Source of the DNA: Eutrophocola salsuginis
GTDB taxonomy: Bacteria > Pseudomonadota > Gammaproteobacteria > Pseudomonadales > Pseudohongiellaceae
Length of the DNA: 64,000 nt
Assembly: GCA_038147195.1 (NCBI GenBank)
Contig: JAYQTB010000004.1
Span: forward strand, 1,984,001-2,048,000
Direction: 5' to 3'
The position numbers and the translations under genes are program-made. The notes below the pieces were generated by a model, which was not told where the DNA came from, ran no database searches, and was given only the letters and a program-made list of their open reading frames with translations. Below are positions 51,836-60,083 of this stretch, in pieces. The first letter of the stretch is position 1; each line of letters starts with the position of its first letter.

Positions 51836-51880
51836 TTTGAAAGTCTTTCAAACTGAGAACCTGTACAAAACCTGTACAAA
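51836..51880. repeat. Inverted repeat and tandem 11-bp repeat beside ettA
   Basis: TTTGAAAG-T-CTTTCAAA (51836-51852) is a perfect inverted repeat. Directly after it, ACCTGTACAAA occurs twice in tandem (51859-51869 and 51870-51880); each copy contains the palindrome TGTACA. ACTGAGAAC also occurs twice, at 51792-51800 and 51852-51860. The cluster lies between the integrase stop and the ettA start, so it may be an attachment or integrase-binding site, or the promoter/operator of ettA. Confidence 0.55.
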
Positions 51881-51925
51881 GTTTTTTCATATACTATAAG
51901 TTATTGTTTTATATAGGATTATAAT

Positions 51926-53590
51926 ATGGCTCAGTTTGTATACACGATGAATCGTGTAGGGAAAGTAGTCCCCCCGAAACGTGAAATCCTTAAGGATATC
52001 TCTCTGTCTTTTTTTCCCGGCGCCAAGATCGGCGTGCTCGGCCTGAACGGTGCCGGCAAGTCCACCCTACTCCGGATCATGGCCGGCCTGGACAAGGATT
52101 ACCTTGGTGAAGCGCGCCCGCAGCCGGAACTAAAAGTAGGTTACCTTCCCCAGGAACCGCAGCTGGATGAGAGCAAGGATGTGCGCGGCAATGTAGAGGA
52201 CGGCATCCGTGAGATCAAGGACCTGGTGGATGAATTCAATGCCATCAGCGACAAGTTCGCCGAACCCATGAGCGATGACGAAATGAACGCCCTGCTGGAA
52301 CGACAGGGAGAACTGCAGGGGCTCATCGATGCGACGGGCGGCTGGGAAATCGACCGTACCCTGGAAATAGCAGCCGATGCCCTGCGCCTGCCGCCCTGGG
52401 ATACATCGGTGAAAAACCTATCCGGGGGCGAGAAGCGCCGCGTCGCCCTGTGCCGATTGTTGCTGTCGAAGCCTGACATGCTGCTGCTGGACGAGCCCAC
52501 CAACCATCTCGACGCATTGAGCGTGGCCTGGCTGGAAAGGTTCCTGCAGGAATATCCCGGCACCGTGGTGGCTATTACCCACGACCGCTACTTCCTCGAC
52601 CATGCTGCCGGCTGGATCCTCGAGCTTGACCGCGGCCATGGCATTCCCTACGAAGGCAACTACAGCGACTGGCTGGCCGCCAAGGAAAAACGCCTAGAAA
52701 TAGAAGAACGCCAGCAGGCCTCTCTCGACAAGGCCATCAAGGCAGAACTGGAATGGGTGCGCCAGAACCCGAAAGGCCGCCAGGCCAAAAGCAAGGCACG
52801 CCTGGCCCGTTTCGAGGAGCTGAGTTCCAAGGAATTCCAGACCCGCAACGAGACCCTAGAACTGTATATCCCGCCCGGCCCCCGCCTGGGTGAAAAAGTC
52901 ATCGAGGTCAATCATGTCAGCAAAGGCTTCGACGGCCGCGCCCTGATAACCGACCTGACCTTCAACATTCCGCGTGGCAGCATCGTCGGCATCATCGGCG
53001 GCAACGGTGCCGGCAAGACGACCTTCCTGCGCATGCTGGTTGGCAAGGAACAGCCTGACAGCGGTGAAATCCGCCTGGGCGAAACCGTGGATCTGGCCTA
53101 CGTGGACCAGAGCCGCGACGAGCTCGAAGGCAAAAATACCGTGTGGCAGGAAATTTCAGGTGGCGCCGACAACATGCAGATCGGCAACTACGAAATCCCC
53201 TCCCGAGCCTATGTCAGTCGCTTCAACTTCAAGGGCTCGGATCAGCAGAAACTGGTAAAGGACCTGTCAGGCGGTGAACGCAACCGCGTACACCTAGCCA
53301 AGCTGCTCAAGCGTGGCGCCAACGTTCTGTTGCTTGACGAGCCCACCAACGACCTCGACGTGGAAACGTTGCGCGCACTGGAGGAAGGCCTGCTGGCTTT
53401 CCCGGGTACAGTAATCGTAGTTTCACACGACCGCTGGTTCCTCGACCGTATCGCAACGCACATCCTGGCTTTTGAAGGCGACAGCGAAGTCATCTTCCAT
53501 GAGGGGAATTACACAGACTACGAGGAAGACTTCAGGAAGCGTAAAGGTGAAGCAGAGCCCACGCGTATGAAGTATAAAAAGCTAGCTTAA
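51926..53590 (+). CDS. ettA: Energy-dependent translational throttle protein EttA
   Basis: ABC-F ATPase that binds the ribosomal E site and gates the first elongation step according to ATP level. The 554-residue protein has two ABC domains: Walker A LNGAGKST near residue 42 and GGNGAGKTT near 360; signatures LSGGEKRR and LSGGERNR; and Walker B LLLDEPTNHLDAL and LLLDEPTNDLDVE. An arm insertion and a linker (AIKAELEWVRQNPKGRQAKS) lie between them. The sequence start MAQFVYTMNRVGKVVPPKRE is typical of EttA. High GC returns here, marking the right edge of the island. Confidence 0.96.
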   Translation: MAQFVYTMNRVGKVVPPKREILKDISLSFFPGAKIGVLGLNGAGKSTLLRIMAGLDKDYLGEARPQPELKVGYLPQEPQLDESKDVRGNVEDGIREIKDLVDEFNAISDKFAEPMSDDEMNALLERQGELQGLIDATGGWEIDRTLEIAADALRLPPWDTSVKNLSGGEKRRVALCRLLLSKPDMLLLDEPTNHLDALSVAWLERFLQEYPGTVVAITHDRYFLDHAAGWILELDRGHGIPYEGNYSDWLAAKEKRLEIEERQQASLDKAIKAELEWVRQNPKGRQAKSKARLARFEELSSKEFQTRNETLELYIPPGPRLGEKVIEVNHVSKGFDGRALITDLTFNIPRGSIVGIIGGNGAGKTTFLRMLVGKEQPDSGEIRLGETVDLAYVDQSRDELEGKNTVWQEISGGADNMQIGNYEIPSRAYVSRFNFKGSDQQKLVKDLSGGERNRVHLAKLLKRGANVLLLDEPTNDLDVETLRALEEGLLAFPGTVIVVSHDRWFLDRIATHILAFEGDSEVIFHEGNYTDYEEDFRKRKGEAEPTRMKYKKLA

Positions 53591-53595
53591 TCTTC

Positions 53596-53625
53596 GTGTG
53601 ACTTTCTTTTAAAAGAGAGCCACAC
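53596..53625. repeat. Long hairpin between ettA and a convergent gene
   Basis: GTGTGACTTTCTTTT and AAAAGAGAGCCACAC pair over 15 positions with one mismatch and one G-U pair. The structure lies just after the ettA stop, between convergent genes. It lacks a T tract, so it may slow decay of mRNA ends or act as a weak terminator for both. Confidence 0.45.
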
Positions 53626-53652
53626 CACCCCTAGGAATGGGAAAACAAAAAA

Positions 53653-54330
53653 CTACTTTTTTATACTTTTCCTAAGGTTAGCCATCCGATTTTTATTTTC
53701 CTCCAGAGAAAGTATCTTCGCACTGTGTTCAGGAAGAGCCTTCGGTATGTCAATTATGAGATCTTCCCCCGCCAGCACCCGCTGGCACAACTTTCGGTAA
53801 TGGCTTTCAAACAACGGGTAGATCCTGCTCTCAGTATTGTTTTCTAATTCGAACCAGCCGATGGCCTTGCCAGCCAGGTACACCGCCGGATGTGACCAGT
53901 TTTGCACCGACTTGGGATGGGCTGCGCAGCAGGCTTGCACATAAGCGTCATGGGCGGCGGGTAAACCATGTTCTTCCAATACATTTTCACACCCCGCGAT
54001 GATGGTGGCGATGCTTGGCAGGAACTGCTGCGTTTTCACCACGCTGCGTACCGCTTTAAGGATAATTGCAGGTGTAAATGGTGCCAGGCATTCCAGCCAG
54101 AATTTCTTGGCAATACCGACACTACCTTCCTGCGAGTAAGCTTTGTGGTATTGATTATGGTATGCAAGTTCTAGCTCGGCAAATACCTGGTTGATCGCAT
54201 CGACATGATCGTGCCCCCTGGCATGGTTGCTGGCTGCATCCCGGCCCGCTGCCGGCCTGGCGGGATTGCCGCCGGTTTTTTTCACCAGGTTCCGGGCTAC
54301 ATTGTCAGTAATTGTGTCGGCTTTTTTCAT
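53653..54330 (-). CDS. Lambda-P-like replication protein
   Basis: A 225-residue protein whose layout follows the replication protein P family: a variable polar N-terminus, a helical part DAINQVFAELELAYHNQYHK, the hallmark FLPSIATIIAGC near residue 104, then HPAVYLAGKAIGWFELENN near 147 and YRKLCQRVLAGED near 185, and a tail with KALPEHSAKILSL. Lambda P loads the replicative helicase DnaB; homologues are also found in chromosomes of many gammaproteobacteria with no prophage. A similar helicase-loading role here is inferred. It is convergent with ettA and divergent from the dehydrogenase gene. Confidence 0.6.
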   Translation of the reverse strand: MKKADTITDNVARNLVKKTGGNPARPAAGRDAASNHARGHDHVDAINQVFAELELAYHNQYHKAYSQEGSVGIAKKFWLECLAPFTPAIILKAVRSVVKTQQFLPSIATIIAGCENVLEEHGLPAAHDAYVQACCAAHPKSVQNWSHPAVYLAGKAIGWFELENNTESRIYPLFESHYRKLCQRVLAGEDLIIDIPKALPEHSAKILSLEENKNRMANLRKSIKK

Positions 54331-54399
54331 CTGGCTGGAAACGCAACTGGTCTCCTGAGGTATTATGGGAATAATTTACTGTTCAAGGTAAATCAGTTT

Positions 54400-55359
54400 A
54401 TGAGAACAATGCAGGCACTGCAATGGAACGGCACAATCCTCGCCGTCAACGATGTTCCTGTACCTGAACCGGCACCGGGAGAGGTACTCGTGCGCCTCTC
54501 GCGTGCCGGCATTTGCAACACCGACCTGGAAATCATCCGCGGGTACTATCCATTCAACGGTACACTCGGTCACGAGTTTGTTGGTGTCGTTGCCGAAGCT
54601 GAAGATAGCAGTCTCGTCGGCAAACGAATTGTTGCCGATATCAATGCCAGCTGCCATACCTGCAGCATGTGTCAGGCGGGTCACTCCCATCACTGCCTTA
54701 ATCGCACCGCCTTAGGTATCAAGAAACGGGACGGCGCCTTCGCCGAGTACCTGACCGCCCCGCGGGAAAACCTAGTGCTGGTACCGGACAACGTCCCGGA
54801 CGAAAAGGCCGTGTTTGCCGAACCACTGGCTGCCGCGCTCGAAATCCAGGAACAGGTCGACTTTTCAGCTCATGGCCAGGCTGCCGTCATTGGTGATGGC
54901 AAACTGGGGCTGCTTATTGCCCTCAGCCTCGCCCACTCCGGCATAGCGGTAAGCCTCGTTGGCCATCATGCAGATCGCGCGCGGTTGCCCGGTCTTGAAA
55001 AGGTGACTATCTGCATGGAACCGCTTAGCAGGCAATTCCCAGTGGTGATCGAAGCCACCGGCAGCCCGAAGGGTTTTGCTGATGCCATGCGTCTGACCGC
55101 GCCGTTGGGCATCCTGGTATTGAAGTCCACGTTCAAGGACCCGCTAAGCTTCAACCCAGCCCCGCTGGTAGTCAACGAAATCACCCTGGTGGGTTCGCGC
55201 TGCGGGCCCATAGACAAGGCTGTGGCCATGATGGCTGCAGGCGCCATCGATCCGTCAGTGCTTGTGCAGGAAACCTTTCGGCTTGATGATGCAGTCGATG
55301 CCGTCGAAAGGGCCGCCACGAAAGGAACGCTTAAGGTCCTGCTGGCAATGCAGCAATGA
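54400..55359 (+). CDS. Zinc-type medium-chain alcohol dehydrogenase family protein
   Basis: NAD(P)-dependent medium-chain dehydrogenase of 319 residues, shorter than classic members. Zinc ligands are visible: Cys in SRAGICNTDLEIIRGYYP near residue 38, His-Glu in TLGHEFVGVV near 60, and the structural-zinc cysteines in DINASCHTCSMCQAGHSHHC near 85-103. The Rossmann motif AVIGDGKLGLLIAL lies near 164, and IEATGSPKGFADAM near 217 is also typical. The ATG at 54400 is preferred; the frame stays open for 65 codons upstream over the start of the replication gene. The substrate is unknown. Confidence 0.85.
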   Translation: MRTMQALQWNGTILAVNDVPVPEPAPGEVLVRLSRAGICNTDLEIIRGYYPFNGTLGHEFVGVVAEAEDSSLVGKRIVADINASCHTCSMCQAGHSHHCLNRTALGIKKRDGAFAEYLTAPRENLVLVPDNVPDEKAVFAEPLAAALEIQEQVDFSAHGQAAVIGDGKLGLLIALSLAHSGIAVSLVGHHADRARLPGLEKVTICMEPLSRQFPVVIEATGSPKGFADAMRLTAPLGILVLKSTFKDPLSFNPAPLVVNEITLVGSRCGPIDKAVAMMAAGAIDPSVLVQETFRLDDAVDAVERAATKGTLKVLLAMQQ

Positions 55360-55417
55360 TGCAGCAACAGTAAGGGTTTATTGCGGCTGGTCAGTCCTGA
55401 AGTCCCGACCAATCCTG

Positions 55418-58400
55418 TCATAGATAGGCGCGCAGGCGCACTGGATAATGGGCCTCCTTCAATACCTGCTTGTAGATATCTCGTTCCGTATCTAGGCAGG
55501 GTCGCAACAGGTGAATTTCATCTTTCTCCAGTACGGCAACAGGCAGGCCGTTTTCGAACAATATACGGTTTTTTGTCAGGCTGGGTATTTTCCTTCCTGG
55601 CAGAATGAGGCCAACCAGGTTGAGAGGATCGGTGGCATTGATCACCCGCCGCATCATCACGTTTTCGGGCTGCTCCTGCAAATCACGGGCACAGGTGCGC
55701 AGTGCCTTAACGGTTTCCGGCAAGGCGAATTGTTCACCACCGATGCCGGCAATAAACCTGCCGCCAAGAATACGGCCCTGCAATTCCATGCGCCTGAGTT
55801 TCAGCAGCAGGGTCCGCCAGGACGGTGCGGATTGCTCTTTCTCCATGACCTTTCGGCTGATAACACCCCAGCGCTCCAGGTAAATACCAATGAGCTGCTC
55901 GAGATCTTCATCATCAATGACGAAATCCCCTTCCACACGTGTGTCGATCAACGTCCAGCGACCGGCATCCTCGATCTCATAGGGTGTACGGCGACGCTTG
56001 CCGGGACGACCGTTACGGTGCTTGCGGTTTACAGGGGAGAGCAGTGCGCGCATTCCGGCAAAACTGTCACTGGTGACAAGACCCCGGCTGACAAGTTCCG
56101 CCAAGGCGTTCTCCGCTCGAGTGCGGATGAGGCCACTGTGCTCGACAATATCGAGGAAGAAACTGGCTCCCTTTTCCGACAACAACTGCCTGACCAGGCC
56201 GGCATCGCTACTAAGTACGGGCGATTGTTCATTGCCCGTGCTTACGAGCCGTCGCCAGAGTTTAGCGTTACTGCGCTGGATGATATTGATGGGCGTGCTT
56301 TTCACCGGTCCCGATTTGGGTTTCTTTGCCTTGTCTCCGGCATCGTCGCGGGGGGATTGCGTGAGAAACCGACCCCAGGTGATGCGCCCGCTCATACAAA
56401 GCAGGTCCAGCCACGCCGGGTCATAGTTGGCAAAGCGGCTAGGCAATATGTCACTTTCCCAGGCCGAGGCCGGTGCACTGCTGCCGTCGAGGCGCTGCAG
56501 AACCCGCAGCAGGGATTCATGATTGGCTGGAACCGCTGGCGTGGTGCCGGACTGGTCTCTCACTTCGTGGAGACACAACAGGAACTCCATGTAGGTTTGT
56601 AGAGATACAGGCTTGATGCTGTCGCGGTGCGTATCGATAGTATACCGGTGTATTCGCTGAAGCAGCCGACGCTCACACCATTCTTCTCCCAGTTCTCCAG
56701 CAGCCGGTACAGGGGCAGTGTAATGTCCCCTGAACACGAAGCCTTCAGTTTGCAACGCCAGCAGCGCCTGGTCGATGTCACCCTGCGGCAGTCCGGTGTC
56801 CTGGACGAGCCGGGCTGCCGTGACCGGGCCAAGACCTTCCAGGCGACCACGGACCAGTTCCCTTATGGCTTCTTCCCGCACGGGGACCGACACCAGCATT
56901 GTAGTGGGCAGTACCGTTGCTGGCTCGAAACTGTAATTTGCCTCCAGCGCATCGAACCAGGGTTGACGTTCCGCGGCAATCCAGATCCCTGTTCCACCCT
57001 GCACAGCTTTCGTGACCCGACCTTCCGCCAGGAGCTGCTCTAGGTACACGCGGTAATCCTCTCCCTCGGGACCTTCTTGCATTTCATTCACGGTCATAAA
57101 TCCCAGCACGAGCAACGCATCGTGCAGCTCTTCCGGAGAGCGGATCCAGGGCCAGGCTTCCTCCCTCACACGCTCAATGGCAGCCGGATCCAGTGTACTG
57201 AAGCTTTCGGTTTCGCCAGGATCAATCCAGCTGCGGTTGCGGATGGCATTGGTGCGGCGTTCCTCGAACGGCGCATCATCGAGGAAGGCGTAGGGGCGCG
57301 CGTTGATGATTTCCTGGGCGAAGGGTGACGGTTCCCGCAGGTCGCGCGCTACCAGTTCCAATGCATTGCCTTCTATCGCCGACAGCAGTTGCTTCAGCTC
57401 GTCGATGTCCATGGCCTCGGTCAGGCAGTCATGGATAGTCTGCTGCACCAGGGGATGTTCAGGTATCTGGCGTTTGCCGGTGAGGTTCTCCTGGCAGGCC
57501 AGCTGGTCCGGAAAAACCTGGGCGATAAAGTCCTCGGCCTGCATGCGCTGAAATTGTGGGGGCACACGCGAGCCGTTGCGGTTGCGCTGGATGGCCAGCG
57601 AGCGCGTGGCGTTCCAGCGCCAGCGTGATTCGAACATCGGTGCATCGAGCAGTGCCTGAACGAGCACATCCTCGACGGTCAGCGAATTCAGGTAACGGTA
57701 GACGTCGGCAATTTCGAAGCTGTGGACGGAACCGAGGGAAATTACGATGCTGTCTTCGTTGGCAGCAGCCTGCAGTTCGAAGTTGAAACTGCGGCAGAAA
57801 CGTTTGCGCAGGGCCAGGCCCCAGGCGCGGTTCATACGGCTGCCAAAGGGCGAATGAATGACCAGGTGCATGTCCCCGACTTCATCAAAGAAGCGCTCCA
57901 TCACCAGGCAGTCACGACTTGGCATAACTTCCAGTGCATCACTACCGGCCTTCAGATAATGAACCACTTGCTCCGCGGCGGACTCGCCAAGACCAATGTC
58001 ATGCGTGAGGAAAGTGATCGCCGCTTCCACGGAACTGTCGAGTTTCTCGCGAATGGTCTTGCGCAGGCGTGATACCGATTCTGACAACTCCCGGCTGCGG
58101 CCGGCACCTTCACCGAACCAGAAAGGAATCGTTGGCGGGTGACCCTGGGCATCAGCGACACGGATCTTGAGGCCATCTACACGCAGCATGCGCCAGCTGT
58201 GATGGCCCAGCGTAAAAATGTCGCCGGGCAAGGATTCGAGAGCGAAGTCCTCGTTGAGGCTGCCGACCACGATATCCTCCGGATCGAGCACCACCTGATA
58301 TTCGAACATGTCGGGTATGGCGCCGCCGTTGGTCAGTGCCGTCAGGCGCGCAGACTTGCGCGGTCGGATGCGGCCATTGATGCGATCCAGATGCAAAAGT

Positions 58401-59827
58401 GCACCGCTGCGGCCGCGCCTCGAACTGTAACCTTCACCCAGCATAAGCACGATGCCGTCGAATTCCTCGCGGGACAGGTTGCGGTAGGACCAGGCCCGAC
58501 TGAACCAGCTATAGAGTTCATCGAGATCCAGGCCTTCCTCCTCGTCATCGCGGGCACCGGCTTCGGCCACGATATGCTGCGACAGAATATCCAGTGGTTT
58601 CTCCGGAATACTAAGCGCATCCAGTTCGCCCTGGCGCACGGCATCAAGCAACGCTGTGCATTCGACAAGATCATCGCGGGTCAGCGGAAACAGGATGCCC
58701 TTAGGGATGCCGCCGACCTGGTGGCCACTGCGTCCGACCCGCTGCAGGAACGCAGAAATGCTTTTCGGGGAGGATAACTGCACCACCAAATTGACCGAGC
58801 CGATGTCGATACCAAGTTCCATGGATGCGGTGGCAACCAGTACGCGCAACTGCCCTGCCTTCAATTTCTGCTCGGCGGCGAAACGGTGCTCCTTGCTCAT
58901 GGAACCATGGTGGGACGAGATAGCATCCGCACCTATACGCTCGCCCAGCGAAAGTGCCAACCGTTCAGCCAAGCGTCGCGTGTTGACGAATACGAGCGTG
59001 GTCTGATGAATATTTACCAGTTCCAACAGCCGTTCGTAGAGTTCTTCCCAAACCTCGTTGCTCATTAGCGCCGTCAGGGGTGAGTCCGGTACTTCCAGGC
59101 TAACGTCGAGCGTCTTGCGGTGGCCACTGTCGACAATGACGCAATCGGCAGCGCCGGATGCATCCATCTGGTGTTGACCCACCAGATATTTCGCCACCTT
59201 GGAAATCGGTTTCTGCGTGGCGGACAAGCCGATGCGTTGCAAGGGCCTGCCAGTGAGCTTTTCAAGGCGCTCGACGGACAGCGCCAGGTGGGCGCCACGC
59301 TTGTCTCCGAGCATGGCATGGATTTCATCCACGATAAGGGTATCCGCGGAACAGAGGATGCGCCGTCCGCCCCTGCTGGTCAGCAGTAAGTACAGTGATT
59401 CCGGCGTGGTCACGAGAATGTGCGGCGGATTCTTGAGCATCTGCTGGCGCTCGTATTGCGAAGTGTCGCCAGTACGCACAGCTACGCGAATATCGGTGCC
59501 TTCCAGTCCAGCGTCACGCAACCGCTCGCAGATGCCTTCCAGCGGTACTTGCAGGTTGCGATGAATATCGTTGCTAAGTGCTTTCAGGGGTGAGACATAG
59601 ATGACCTGTGTGGCAGGCTCGAGTTCGAAATTGAGCGCCTTCTGCACGAGGCGGTCGATGGCCACATAGAACGCCGCCAGGGTTTTACCACTACCGGTAG
59701 GCGCTGCAATCAGTGTATGCCGGCCCGCGCGTATTGCCGGCCATGCATCCTGTTGCGCCTCTGTTGGCTGGCCCAGGCTGGTTTCGAACCAAGCCTGAGT
59801 GACCGGATGGAATCCTTCAAAAAGCAT
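55418..59827 (-). CDS. lhr: ATP-dependent helicase Lhr
   Basis: Very large superfamily-2 helicase acting in RNA metabolism or DNA repair. The 1469-residue protein is near the usual length. It has the Walker A block AAPTGSGKTLAAF (residues 41-53), DEIH box (167-170), motif III SATQKP, motifs IV-VI (ATASMELGIDIGSVNLVVQL, QRVGRSGHQVG), the Lhr winged-helix region and the long Lhr-core C-terminal domain (from about 850). It is single and convergent with the dehydrogenase gene. In Pseudomonas and relatives lhr often stands beside a nuclease-ligase group; that set is not seen here. Confidence 0.94.
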   Translation of the reverse strand: MLFEGFHPVTQAWFETSLGQPTEAQQDAWPAIRAGRHTLIAAPTGSGKTLAAFYVAIDRLVQKALNFELEPATQVIYVSPLKALSNDIHRNLQVPLEGICERLRDAGLEGTDIRVAVRTGDTSQYERQQMLKNPPHILVTTPESLYLLLTSRGGRRILCSADTLIVDEIHAMLGDKRGAHLALSVERLEKLTGRPLQRIGLSATQKPISKVAKYLVGQHQMDASGAADCVIVDSGHRKTLDVSLEVPDSPLTALMSNEVWEELYERLLELVNIHQTTLVFVNTRRLAERLALSLGERIGADAISSHHGSMSKEHRFAAEQKLKAGQLRVLVATASMELGIDIGSVNLVVQLSSPKSISAFLQRVGRSGHQVGGIPKGILFPLTRDDLVECTALLDAVRQGELDALSIPEKPLDILSQHIVAEAGARDDEEEGLDLDELYSWFSRAWSYRNLSREEFDGIVLMLGEGYSSRRGRSGALLHLDRINGRIRPRKSARLTALTNGGAIPDMFEYQVVLDPEDIVVGSLNEDFALESLPGDIFTLGHHSWRMLRVDGLKIRVADAQGHPPTIPFWFGEGAGRSRELSESVSRLRKTIREKLDSSVEAAITFLTHDIGLGESAAEQVVHYLKAGSDALEVMPSRDCLVMERFFDEVGDMHLVIHSPFGSRMNRAWGLALRKRFCRSFNFELQAAANEDSIVISLGSVHSFEIADVYRYLNSLTVEDVLVQALLDAPMFESRWRWNATRSLAIQRNRNGSRVPPQFQRMQAEDFIAQVFPDQLACQENLTGKRQIPEHPLVQQTIHDCLTEAMDIDELKQLLSAIEGNALELVARDLREPSPFAQEIINARPYAFLDDAPFEERRTNAIRNRSWIDPGETESFSTLDPAAIERVREEAWPWIRSPEELHDALLVLGFMTVNEMQEGPEGEDYRVYLEQLLAEGRVTKAVQGGTGIWIAAERQPWFDALEANYSFEPATVLPTTMLVSVPVREEAIRELVRGRLEGLGPVTAARLVQDTGLPQGDIDQALLALQTEGFVFRGHYTAPVPAAGELGEEWCERRLLQRIHRYTIDTHRDSIKPVSLQTYMEFLLCLHEVRDQSGTTPAVPANHESLLRVLQRLDGSSAPASAWESDILPSRFANYDPAWLDLLCMSGRITWGRFLTQSPRDDAGDKAKKPKSGPVKSTPINIIQRSNAKLWRRLVSTGNEQSPVLSSDAGLVRQLLSEKGASFFLDIVEHSGLIRTRAENALAELVSRGLVTSDSFAGMRALLSPVNRKHRNGRPGKRRRTPYEIEDAGRWTLIDTRVEGDFVIDDEDLEQLIGIYLERWGVISRKVMEKEQSAPSWRTLLLKLRRMELQGRILGGRFIAGIGGEQFALPETVKALRTCARDLQEQPENVMMRRVINATDPLNLVGLILPGRKIPSLTKNRILFENGLPVAVLEKDEIHLLRPCLDTERDIYKQVLKEAHYPVRLRAYL

Positions 59828-59913
59828 GGTTTACCCTAGCCGGAAGCCGCAACGAATGGTTGCGTGTGGTTTTGAATATAACGAGTTAAATAATGCAAAC
59901 AATATGAAAAATA

Positions 59914-59957
59914 ACAGGCATTCTGGAAAACCTGTTTAAATGCCTGTGTTAAACAGG
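59914..59957. repeat. Two overlapping, mutually exclusive inverted repeats upstream of the BaeS-like gene
   Basis: ACAGGCATT (59914-59922) pairs with AATGCCTGT (59939-59947), while CCTGTTTAA (59931-59939) pairs with TTAAACAGG (59949-59957). Both are perfect 9-bp arms and their ranges overlap, so only one can form at a time. The set lies 127 bases before the kinase start in the gap between lhr and the kinase gene, and could be a dimeric operator array or an RNA switch in its leader. Confidence 0.5.
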
Positions 59958-60083
59958 ACCTTCCCTTTATAGTAGCCCGTTCGTGGTCACAGGACTACTT
60001 ACTGGATTAACATAACCATAAAATCCCTGATTTTTTAGGCTAAAACCGACTTTTCAACACCATTTACTTCACTAAAGTCATCT

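Noticed and set aside
51859..51880. CRISPR array
   Set aside because: Only two adjacent 11-mers with no spacers and no cas genes nearby.
55511..56602. Long open frame (363 codons) on the plus strand inside lhr
   Set aside because: Antisense shadow of the Lhr C-terminal domain, with no recognisable motif or ribosome-binding site.
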